Under the pieces are notes generated by a model. It searched no databases, had not been told where the DNA came from, and saw only the letters and a list, made by a program, of their open reading frames with translations. This document shows positions 25,701 through 37,700 of a stretch of 64,000 nt of DNA, one piece after another. The DNA comes from Euptelea pleiosperma (Eukaryota > Streptophyta > Magnoliopsida > Ranunculales > Eupteleaceae): assembly GCA_035048495.1 (NCBI GenBank), contig CM068548.1, positions 11,273,464-11,337,463 of the forward strand, read 5' to 3'. The translations under genes and the position numbers were made by a program. Numbering within the stretch: the stretch's first letter is position 1; each line of letters opens with the position of its first letter.

Positions 25701-28700
25701 GCCATAGGAGCAAAGGTCTCCACATAGTCAATCCCATAGGTCTAAGTGTACCCCTTGGCTACTAATCTTGCCTTGTACTTCTCAACTGACCAGTCTGCCT
25801 GGTATTTGACTGTGAACACCCATCTGCAACCCAAAGGTTTCTTGCCTCTTGGCAAGTCAACAAGCTCCCATGTCCCATTCTTGTCAAGAGCTCTCATTTC
25901 CTCTATCATAGCTTTCCACCTTGGTTGAGCCAAACCTTCTGCCATAGAGGAAGGAATAGGAATGGTGGAAAGGGATGTGATAAAGGCTTTATAAGAGGGT
26001 GACAAGGCATCATAGGAGATAAAATGACTCAAAGGATGCTGAGTGCAACTTCTGACTCCTTTTCGTAAAGCAATGGGAAGATCGGAAGCATCAATAGGAG
26101 AAATGAAAGGTATAGAGGGAGAAAGATTACCTTGATCCGAGGATGGTACCACTGGTGCTGGATCAGCTGTGGCTTTCTTCCTTCTGTGATAGACTCGGAG
26201 CTCCTTCTGAGTATCAGGAGCACTATCAATCACAGTAGCAGGTGGAGTAGTCTGAGGCCTCTCAAACTCAAGAGAGGGAGAAGAGAGTAATATAGCAGGA
26301 AGAGGAACATCGCACCTCTCTTCACTACTGCTCTCCCCCTGAAGAGAGGCGGAGAAAAACGGTAGATCCTCACGAAAGGTGACATCCATAGAAATGAATC
26401 TCTTGCCGGTGGAGGGATGGTAACACTTGTACCCTTTATGGGAAGAAGAGTAACCCAGAAAGACACATTTAAGTACTTTAGGATCGAGTTTGGTACGATG
26501 AGGACCGAGAATGTGCACATAGCATACACACCCAAAGATGCGAGGAGGGATCGCGAAGAGGGAAGCAGTGGGAGTAAGGAATTGTATTGGAGACTTGAAG
26601 TTGAGAACACGGGAAGGCATTCTGTTAGTCAGATAAGCGGCAGTCAAAACAGCATCCGACCAATAGGATTTGGGAACTGTGGAGCCTATAAGAAGAGAGC
26701 AAGCTACCTCAGTCAGATGACGCATCTTTCTTTCAGCTACACCATTTTGTTGAGGGGTGTAGCTGCAAGAATTTTGGTGACAAATCCCATGGTCTAGAAA
26801 ATACTGTTGGAGTCCCCCATACATATACTCTCCACCCTGGTCAGAACGAAGGACCTTGATGGAGGCACCAAACTAAGTTCGGACCATCTTATGAAAACCC
26901 TTAAAGATGGAATAAGCCTCATCTTTGGTTTAGGGTTTGTTAGTAAAGAAGGAGATAGAGAGAAGAGATGAAAAAGGATGGATGTCATGTGATTGGATCA
27001 CTGACTCCATAAATCTTATTTATATAGATCCCACATACAAAAGACAAGTATACCCCTCCAAAGAGGTATTTACAGAACTACCCCTATATGGAAATACGTA
27101 AATACGTATATGATAACAGGTACCATGTGTAATTTTTATGAAGGGCCAAGATTTCAACATCCATAGCTGCTTTCCAATGCGCAAATTTAGCTGCCAATTT
27201 GAACCCTTTAGGTTCTTTAATGGCATGAAGTGCTAAGAAAAGCGAGTGATGCGATGTATCCACATATGATGAAACTCTATCCATGATGGGATGGCAAGTA
27301 GATAGTAAACTTGATGTACCACCTAGTTTTTTTTATTTCAAATGAGTGGTCATTGGATGTGTATTGACTGCAATTGAAGGTAGAATGAGTGCTGGCCGAC
27401 GATGGAGAAGTAGGGGATACACCATGATCGTTGAGAGGTAATGGTGTGGGTAGTGCACATGGTTGAACATCCGGTAGCTTGGACGATTGAACCAAGGCTT
27501 TGGATGATGAATATAGACATGGAGGCATGATGGATGAGGTGATACAACCACGGTCATCTGTTTCCTCATCATAAAAACTGGTCTAGTCTTCATTAGTGAA
27601 AGGTTGCACATCATCGGTGAAGGGAAAAACCTGCTCATCAAAGATCATCGGGAGATATAAAGTCGTCTCGAGTTAGATTGAAGGCAACGAAATCCCTAAT
27701 GAGATGGACTAAAGCCATGAAAAATGCATGGAAAACTTTTTGGAGATAGTTTATGGGGTGCAAAATCTTTAAGGTAATGGAAAACAGAGGCATCCGAAAG
27801 TTTTTAGCATAAAGTAATCAGCATATTTACCAAATATAAGGGAAATAGGGGAGCAATTGACAAGGACAGCAGAGGAAGTCTATTGATGATGAATACCGTT
27901 GTAGAGAATGCTTCAACCCAGTATCGAGAAGGAGTACAACTGTGAAACGTCATGGTGAGACCTGCTTATGTTATGTGACGGTGCTTCCATTCAGCACGTC
28001 CATTTTGGTATTGGGACAGACCCTTTTAAAATGCCGTGTTGTTCAAGATGGATAAGGAAATCTGATTGATTGAATTCAGAGCCGCCATCACATTGCAATA
28101 TTTTATTTTGGCATTAAATTGCATTTGAACAAGTCTGTGGAACCGATAGAAAGCATGGAAGAAATCAGATTTCTTTTTTAGGGGATAGAACCAAGTAAAG
28201 AGAATAGTCATCCACGAAAATTATGTAATACTTGTAACCTGAAATAGAAGAAATGGGTGAAGGTTCCCATAAATCAATGTGAATTAAACCAAACAAGTCC
28301 ATTTCTTGGAGTTCAAGGTAAAAGGAAGATGCTTGCTTTTAACCCATTTGACAAACTAGAGCAAATAGAAAAAGAACACTGAATCTAAACATTGGAAGAT
28401 GCATGTCCCAAATGTTGGTGCCAAATAGAAAGTGAAGCTTTTGGAGTAGATTGCTTGGAGGCTATGAAATTGGAATGAGGTAGATCAAGGATGTAATGTA
28501 TAGACCATTATGCTTACTGCCTGTCCCCAATAGCTTCCCTGTTTTCCGGTTCAATATCTGAAAACCATTAGAAGAGAAAATAAAACAATCAAGATCTCGA
28601 GTGCATTGGCTAACAGACATAAGATTTTTGTAATTTTTTTGAACTAAAAGGACATTAGATAAGGAAAATGATGAAGTGGGAAGTGAAACATTGCCAATAT

Positions 28701-31700
28701 GAGAAATGGGAACGTGAGATCCGTTGCCAACAATCACATGATCCTTACCCTGATATAGGAGAACTTCTGAAAGTATACCTGGATCAGCAGTCATGTGCAA
28801 AGTCGCCCCACTGTCAAGGTAGCACTCATCATCTTGTGGTTCAGGAATTTGCATTACAGAGAAAGAGTGACTAAGGTAATCAGCCGAGTAAGCTTGATTG
28901 TAGCAATGCCAACACTCGAAGCCGTATGTTCTGCTCGATTGAAAATCTGACAGACTTTCATAGTTGACAGAGGAGGTGGCTGTGAGTGATGTCCTTGTGC
29001 TGGTTGAGAAGGAGCGCCAAGAACACTAGAAGTTGAGTGATTTGTTGGGGCCGATTGATGCTGAGAGAAGTTAGGCCTTTGATTATATGGCCAATTGTTC
29101 TTGCCTTGATGGTTGTGTTGATTGAAGTTGGGTGATGTCCACCCCTGAAAGAATGTCCCCCTCTATTACCTTGACTGGATCTTCTTCCACTGTGCAATAA
29201 ATGCACCATCATGAAAAATAGGTTTTGGATTGAGTGTGATTAAAAGTTGCACTTGACTCAACAAAGAAGGAATGAGTTCTTTAAAAGATGGGAAAGGTGG
29301 TCGTGAGAGAACAAAGGTAGTGAAAATGAGATAATCATTACCTAGACCTTTGAGAAACCAAAACACTTTGTCTTCATCAGGAAGGGGTTTCCCGATTGAA
29401 GCCAGAGTATCAACCAAGGTTTTAAATTTTCTAAGGTACTCAGATATGGATAAATTACCTTTTTTTACAGTTTTGAATCTCCTCGCGAAGCTGGAGTTCA
29501 TGAATTTTGGATCTAGGAGAGAAGAATTCATCTAGAGTACTCCATATCTCATGGGATCTAGTCATCCCTATGACGTGAGTCGTGACCTCTTCAGAAACAG
29601 AGCCTATGATCATACTAATCACCAATTTATCAATGGTTTCCCATTGTAGAAAAGTGGGATTGGGTTCTTCTTTACCTTCAGTATAGATAATGGTGAGAGA
29701 TGGTGGTGGAAACGTTCCATCTACAAAGCCTAATAACTTATGTCTTTGGAGGAATGGAATGAGCTGGTTTCGCCACATGAGGTAGTTTGAACTCTTTAGT
29801 TCGAGGGAGATGAAATGAGAGATATTTGAAGATGATAGAGTGGGGGTGAGATAAGTTGCAGTAGAAGAAGAGAGTAGTTGATTGGCCATGGTGAGAGAGA
29901 GATAACGATAGAGTATTTACCTAGCAAGAGAGGAGTCCATTTATTGAGTATGCAGTCGTAGAGAAGCTTTTAGGATCTTGAATCTAAAGGGATCAAAGAT
30001 GCTATGATACCATATTAAGTTGTGGGTATTGATGACCTGGTTGAAGTTTGAAGAAGGGAGAGAAAATACGAAAGCATATGTTTTGAATCTGAGGACGTGT
30101 GTCAAAATTAGTCCCCCACACCTCTAAGTTCAGTTATATTTATGTTTGTTGTGGTTTACATGAATCACTCTTAAATCATACAAGTCACTCACAAAGGAAT
30201 AGAATTCAAAAGTTTGATCGACCAATGTCTAGGCAACACAGAGGTACTTGCTTGATCGACCGATGTCTAGGCAACACAGAGGCACCGTAACATGCCATGT
30301 GTTTGATCAAAGGCAATCTTGTTGGCGAAACCATTGAAACGCGTGGGAACAAGGTACTTGCTTGATCGACCGATGTCTAGGCAACACAGAGGCACCGTGA
30401 CATGTCACGTGTTCGATCAAAGGGCCGTAGTCAAATACAATGGCGCCACCTCTGATTCATGTGGCACAACATGGGCGCACGATGAGAATTATCAGATTTA
30501 TTACAATCGTGCCCTACTTTTGACCCTCCACTATAAATAGAGAATGGGGGTCACAGGAAAAAAGGAGGCCATAGCCAATGTGTTGTCCTAATCTTCTACC
30601 TCGTTCCTTTCCTCTTAGCCTCTTCTCTTCATTTTCATTTGTTGTGGCATGTCGTCGACTAGAGAGAGTTTTCGGAGAAGGGATCATCAACATATACAAG
30701 AATAATTGAAATGCTTGTATCAGAAATATGAGTAAAGTCGTCGTCCGGTAACTGGAATCTACGAGTCGCTTGCACTGAGCCCTTTCCCCGACTTCAACTG
30801 TTCGGTCCACAAAACTTTGGGCTCGGATGCTATGGATTCCTTTTTAACATTGCTTCTAGCTATGTTGCTCTGTATCCTGACGTGATTATTATCAATAAAG
30901 AGAATCGATTACTTTCTCTGAGTTCAAGATCTCATTTACCTGTTTACATTGTTATTTTGTCATATTTGTCGATGATTATAACCGTTGTACTTAAATGTAT
31001 CTGATGAAGTCTAAAGATGAAGTGTTTTTCATTTTAAGACTTTTCATCAAATGGTTCAAACTCAATTTGGTGTTTAAATCCAAATGGTGTTGCAGAGAGA
31101 AAACACAGACACTTACTGTGACCACTACCAATTGTCTTCCTCGTCTTCGAGTCTTGAAACACACAATGAGAAGGGAATAAGGTGTAACTACAATTCAAAT
31201 TTTTAGTGATACTACTGATAGGAAGAAGACTAGAGTGAACTTAGGAACATAAAGAATGGAAGACAAGGTTAGGGATGGTGTAGCGGTCACACTACCTTTC
31301 CCGGATATTGAGGAAAGAGTACCATCAGCAATTCGAACGTTGACTTTACCAGAATAAACACTATAAGACGAAAAAATGACATACTAGTAATGTGATTAGA
31401 GGCCCCTGAATCGATGATCCAGGAAGGGCCAGAAGGTGTAGAGGACACAAGAAGGGCTGACCCAAAAGTACCTTAGTGAGCGAAAGTTGAATTAGGAGCA
31501 TTGGACTATCCATCGAGTTGAGACATCATTCGTCTCAACTTTTCCATATCATCACAGGAAAACGTGACCATACCTTTAGGAGATGTAGAAACTGACTGAA
31601 TTGCATCCTGCGTTACTGAGTGCGCTGCAGATGGCTAACCGAGGTGGTCGACCATGTAGATCCCAACATGTCTCCTTGGCGTGACGTCTTCGCCCACAAT

Positions 31701-34700
31701 GCTTACACTTCACCTTGTCCTTATCATCACCGTTTTAGAATTTCTTTGGGACTACCTTGCTCATTTATGAGTTGTCATCACAAGTGCAGACTTATCATGA
31801 GAAATAGGATCATGTCCAAGCTTGGACAACATAGCATGTCGTATGCTGCTTTTTTTTTTTGATAAGTAGAAATGCATTAAAAGCCAAAGGATACAACAAG
31901 CACAAGGGAGGTTGGTCGAGATGACCTAAACCCAACCCTAACAAAATAATACGAAAGAGCCCGGGACTCCCTTTAACTCCCTTCCCTAGAACAAATGTGC
32001 TCCCACCTGAAAACAAAGTCTTCAAAGAACAAACCTTTACACTCCAAGACTGCCTTAGACCACATATACATCAGACCCTTGATACTAAGGATTATAGAGT
32101 GAATATCTGAGTGCTCATCTTCAAAGACTCTCTGGTTCCTCTCCTTTCAAATTCCCCAAATAATCTAAGAGGGGTCATTCTCCATAAGACATTCCCTCTA
32201 GCTGAAAACGCCTTGATTTCCAACAGTGAAAAAGGGATTTTAGAGAACCCGGTATTACCCATGTCACCCCAAAATCTAACAAGAAAGCACTCCAAATCAC
32301 CGTAGCCTTCTCACGATGAAGAAGAAGATGGTCCACTGATTCCCCGTTGGATTGACACATCCAACAATATTGCACCAAGGTGAAGTCTCTAGCCATCAAA
32401 TGATCCATGGTAAGGATCTTATCCAAGGAAGCTTCCCAAGCAAAGAAAGCTACTTTGGAGGGAGTCTTGGATTTCCAAACCGAGGCCACTGGAAAGGTAT
32501 TTCCTTCCGATTTTCGAAGCTTCACATAAAAGGATCTCACCGAGAAGGCTCCTCCCTTAGTCCAGGCCCACAATCTTCTATCCTGCACCGTCGGTCTAAG
32601 GATGACATCCTGCAATCTCACTGAAAGACTAGAGAGCGGATCAATCTCCCAGTCGTTTAAATTTCTTCTGAAGCCCAAATTCCACCAACCTGCTTCCCCT
32701 TCATTCCTATAGCAATCAAGAATAACCCCTCTTTTCCTTTCTGAGATGGAAAACAACTCCGAATACAAATCTTTAAACGGCTTATCACCGCACCAGGAAT
32801 CCCCCCAGAAACTGATCCTATCACCCGCTCCAACTTCAAAACGCACCCCTTTTTCAAATTCTTTGCACACCTTCAGAATACCTCTCCACACACTGCATCC
32901 ATAAGGGCTTCTAACTTCGAGGCTTTTCCATCCATAGAGAGAAACTCCGTATTTGTCCGCCATAACATTCCTCCACATGCTAGTCCTCTCCTCCCCAAAT
33001 CTCCATAACCATTTGCCCAAGAGGGCGATATTCAAGGATTTGAGATGCTTAATCCCTAATCCGCCTATGTCCTTAGACTTACACACCCTATCCCACCTCA
33101 CCAAATGAATCTTATGGTTATCCGAATTCCCGTCCCACAAGAAGTCCCTCATGATCTTATCCAAAGTGAGAAACACACTATTTGGCATTAAGAACAAGGA
33201 CATATAATAAATGGGTAAGCTCGAGAGAGAGCTATTGATCAGCACCAATCTCCCCCCTTTAGATAAGTATCTAGCCTTCCAAGGAGCTAGTCTTCTCCCA
33301 AAGCTCTCAACCACCGGCCTCCAAAGCTCCTTGGACCTATAGGCTGCCCCCAAAGGAAGGCCAAGGTAAGTGGAGGGAAATTTATCAATGCTGCAATCCA
33401 GGATGTTAGCCAAGCCCTCCAAATCTTCAACTACTCCAACTCCAAACAATTTGCTTTTGTTTAGATTCACCCGAAGGCCCGAGACCGCCTCGAAACAAAG
33501 CAAGATTCCTTTAAGGAATCTCAACTGAAAAGAGTCCGGAGCTAGGAAGATGAGAATGTCATCGGCAAATTGAAGGTGGGATATAGTGGGAACCCCCGAG
33601 GCCACACCGAAGCCCTCCATCTCTCCCAAGGACACTGCTTTAGATATCATACTGCTTAAAGCCTCCGCCACCACAATGAATAAGAAGGTAGATAAAGGAT
33701 CGCTTTGGCGCAACCCTCTTGAGCTCTTGAAGTAGCCCGCAGGAGAGCCGTTAACCAGCATGTCGTATGCTCTTTTCACTCTAAATGTAGGCATAAACAT
33801 GAGACAATGTGGAAGGTAGAGGATCTCTACCCAAAATATGAACTCTAGCATGCTCGTAGTTTTGATTCAGACCGGTGAGGAATTTCAAAATATTTGTTGG
33901 CGCTCTACCATCATTATGTATCCTAGCAGATAGTAGCACAAACTGGGGTATAGCTCTGATAGTGGTCCAAGTCCTTCCACTTACTCCGTAGAGTAGCACA
34001 ATACCTTTCCAAAGATATCCCCTTGGCGGATATGGGATATTTCCTATTGCAATTCATATAATTTCACAAGATTCCCAACTTGAGCATAAGTTTGCGCTAC
34101 ATCATCCCATATCTCCTCAATCGAGAGAAACAAAACCCTTACTAATGTGTGATTGCATAAAATGTAACAACTAGGACATCACCGTGAGGTTTTCAGCCTC
34201 CCACTTATCATAGGTAAACTCAGTTAGAGTTAGTGTTGCCACCTTGCCATTAACCTACCACGTCCATCGATATACATACGGACAGACTTTGCCCACTCTA
34301 GGTAATTCAACCCATCCAATTTCACTGTGGTGACCTACAACCTTAGGTGATAGTCACCATGTGGCAGATGAATCACCAAACGGACTATCATTGAACATAT
34401 TTCAACCTAGAATTTGCATTAGAAGTTCAAAAAAAACTTGTGAGATGCTCTGTGAACAGTACTCCCATGAACAGTAACAATGAACAGTATAGTAAATAGT
34501 ACTATGTGAACAATAATTATGTATGTACATGTGAACAGTGTGAAGAACAATACTCCGCGAACAATATTCCGTGAATAGTATGATGGGGAGATAAACCCAA
34601 TACCAAAAAACTTTGTGATTTGCCCTAGGCATAAGACCCAACCATGTGGTTCTACTACCTGTGGCAGCCTTAGGGTTCAAAATACAACACCCTAGGTACC

Positions 34701-37700
34701 TGCTCTGATACCATGTTCTAAATTTCACATACTTAGGGTTTTAAATTAAATCACTGAAAGTAGAAAAGATTATGAGAGAAGAGAAGAAAAGAAAGGAGAG
34801 AAGATAGAAGAATGGAGAAGGAAAAATCGTGTATTATATGGAGCACGATTTCCCACATTTATATTAATTAGGTGAGACAAAGAAATACCCCTGGTACCCC
34901 AAGTTACAACGAAATAGGGAAAATAAAGACAACTAACAAGATTGAAAGAGACGCCCATAAAATTAGTGGAGGCTAAAGTGGAGATGCACTTTACTTACTG
35001 AAAGAACTAATGGAAAATTTTACAAAACAATAATAAGATCAACTATGCTTTATGTAAAACAATGTTGGGCAATCAAGAAACATGTCTGCAGATTGAGTGT
35101 GGTAGAGCAAGGATGTTGAAATCGAAAAGTGGAAAGACTAGGAAGGAAAAGCTCATAAATAAGCATATTTGAGGAATCTATGAGCAACAACAACAAGAGG
35201 TAAAATAAAGGAAAGTAAATTGAGGTGCTTTGGGCATGTAGAGCGGAGAACAACGAAGGTATGAGTGAAGCAGGACTTTGGTATAAGAAAGGTATGACCT
35301 AATTCGGGTGTGAAAAATGAAAACCCCCACTATGAACTTAGTTCCACAAAAATTATAAACTTATGTATTAAAGTTCTAACTCAACAGTCCACTATTTGCA
35401 CTTGGTTAGCAAATCATTAAATATTAAAGTAACACCCTTGGTAATATAGTCCTATTGCTTCCATTTTCAATTTGTAGCAATTGTTTAATGAACTTCAAGA
35501 CAATTGGTTCTTGCAAGTTTAATGATTTACATGCTTTTAAATCTTTCACAAACTTTTTTTATTATAAGTAGAGCTTTATTCAAGAGGCGAATGCCAAAAG
35601 GGAAGGCAAACCAAGTAAGTCGAGATGACCTACATAGGGAAGCCATACAAATAACCCGAAACAAATCAAAGCAAAAAGCACTGACTCTAAGGAATCAGAA
35701 ACAACCCGAGAAGACTAACAAGATACTATGTACACAAGAGCTCCCACTTACACACAAAATCTTCAAAGAAAAGCCATCTATACTCAAAAAGCTTGACTCC
35801 TGAATGCCTCCAAAATATCTCTGATTCTTGTCCTATAGACCCCAGAGCACCACGAAGGGAAGAAGCCTCCGAAGAATGCAACCCTTAAAAGAGAAACTAT
35901 AGGTAAAGGAGCCCTTAAAGACATCAATGATGGATTTAGGAAGAGTCCATCACATACCAAATGCTACGGAAAAAAAGCTCCAAACTTGCCAAGCTAGATC
36001 GCAGTAAAGAAAAATATGTGGTTCCCCATCCAAGATCACATGAAGCAAAAAGTTACCATAATCCTTTTCCACTTGATCAAGTTATCTATGGTCAAGATCG
36101 TACCCATAGACATTGACCAAACAAAGAAAGCAATCTTAGATGGAACCTTAAGAGCCCCAAATTGTAGCCACAGGAAAAGCCATTCCACTAGCTGAAAACT
36201 AAAGTCGTATAGAACAATCAAACTAAAAATGACCCATCTCCATACCAAAGGCACACACTCTTATTAGCGAGCCAAAGAGAAGGTAGCTCCAAGATTCAAC
36301 CAGGTAAGTGATAGAATGTATCTCCCAATCATTCAGATATCCCCTAAACTTGAAGTCCCAAGCTGCAAACTTCCCTTGCCTTGTGATAAACTCTTAAATG
36401 GAAAGCCCTTTCCTATTAGAAGTCGCAAATAACAACAAAAAGTCCTACTTAAGAGGAGTATTTCCGCGCCATCAATCTTCCCAAAACCACACTATCACCG
36501 ACTCCCACCTTGAAACTGATTCCCTTCGGAAAAGCAAGATACACATTCAAGCTAACCTTTCAAACACTACACCCATAGGTACGAGACTCGCCACTAATCC
36601 AACCAAAATGCCTACTTCCAGATTTCGCCACTATCGCTTGTCGCCAAAGGCTAATGTGCTCCTCCCCGAATCGCCAAAGTCACTTTCCTAGTAAAGCCTT
36701 GTTAATAGCCGTGTCTTGGGTAAGCACACCTAGTTCCAATCCACCAAATGATATTTCAAAGAGTTCTCTTTATCATTCTGGAGAAAGTTCCTAATCAGCT
36801 TTTCCAATCTTAACACAGTAGAAGAGGGAATAGGGAAGAGAGACAAAATAATAAGAACCAACTTCCCTCCTTTAGAAAGGTATTGGGACTTCCACGAAGC
36901 AAGTCTCCGATCAAATATCTTATTAACGGGGTCCCATAATGCCTTAGATCAATACCTTGCTCCAAGAGAAGCCGAGAGTAAGTAGGGAGGCACCCAGTAC
37001 CATAGTCCAAAATCCCAGCAAAAGTCTCCAACTCCTCCACACCACTTACATTAAAAACCTTAATCTTGGTCAAATTGACGCGGAGCCCAGAAACGCCTTA
37101 GAGATAGCATAGAAGACCTCTCAGAAAAAGCATCTGATCATAGAAGCCTTCAAGAGCATCAAGGTGTGATTTGTGAATTGCAAATGAGGAATAACTACAT
37201 CTCCGTTGTCAACTTAAAACCCTCTAGAAAGCCTTTATTAACAACCATGGACACCATATGCCCAAAAACTTCCACCACCGTAATAAAAAGGAGATATGGG
37301 ATCACCCCCTTTGAGGCCCCTCGAACTCCTAAAATACCTGATGGAAGAACCATTAGCTATAATGAAAGGGATGCCAAAGAGACAGATACAAATCCATTTC
37401 CTCCACTTATCTCTAAACCCAATTCTTCTTAGAAGATAACTTAAAAAATCTCAGTTGACATGGTCATATGCCTTCACCATATTAACATCACATATGTCCT
37501 TGGAATCCCAAGGCAATTCTTAAAAGTTGATACACTCGTTGGTAGTTAAGACCCCATCCAATATCCGCATACCCCTCACAAAAGCTCCTTGAGTTGCTGA
37601 GATCATGGACGATAACATTTCCTTGAGCCTATTGGCAAGCGCTTTGGCTATGATCTTGTACGAGCTCCCAACCAGGCCGATGGGCCTATAATCATAGAAA

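Larger units (their letters stand above)
21966..30012 (-). mobile_element. Copia retrotransposon A, broken and invaded twice
   Basis: Minus-strand element. Primer-binding site TGGTATCATAGC is at 30012-30001 and gag ATG at 29889 (with [16 protein letters not shown]). Then come gag remnants to about 28900, protease with [11 protein letters not shown] (about 28825), integrase to about 27700 including a DGGSEF block (about 28085, frameshifted), and the reverse-transcriptase entry [11 protein letters not shown] (about 27130). RT continues at 24190-23641 with [20 protein letters not shown] and [12 protein letters not shown]. RNase H appears at 22490-21966 with AFSDADWVG and RRSTSGF. It is interrupted by Copia B (24196-27118) and a hAT-like element (22502-23632). 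Many stops and frameshifts; the 3' LTR is missing. A candidate 5' LTR lies at about 30013-30195. Confidence 0.85.

Noticed and set aside
26417..26797. Plus-strand open frame of 126 codons
   Set aside because: Antisense to the long integrase-RT frame of Copia B.
32352..32624. Plus-strand open frame of 90 codons
   Set aside because: Antisense shadow of the LINE 1 reverse-transcriptase/zf-RVT frame.
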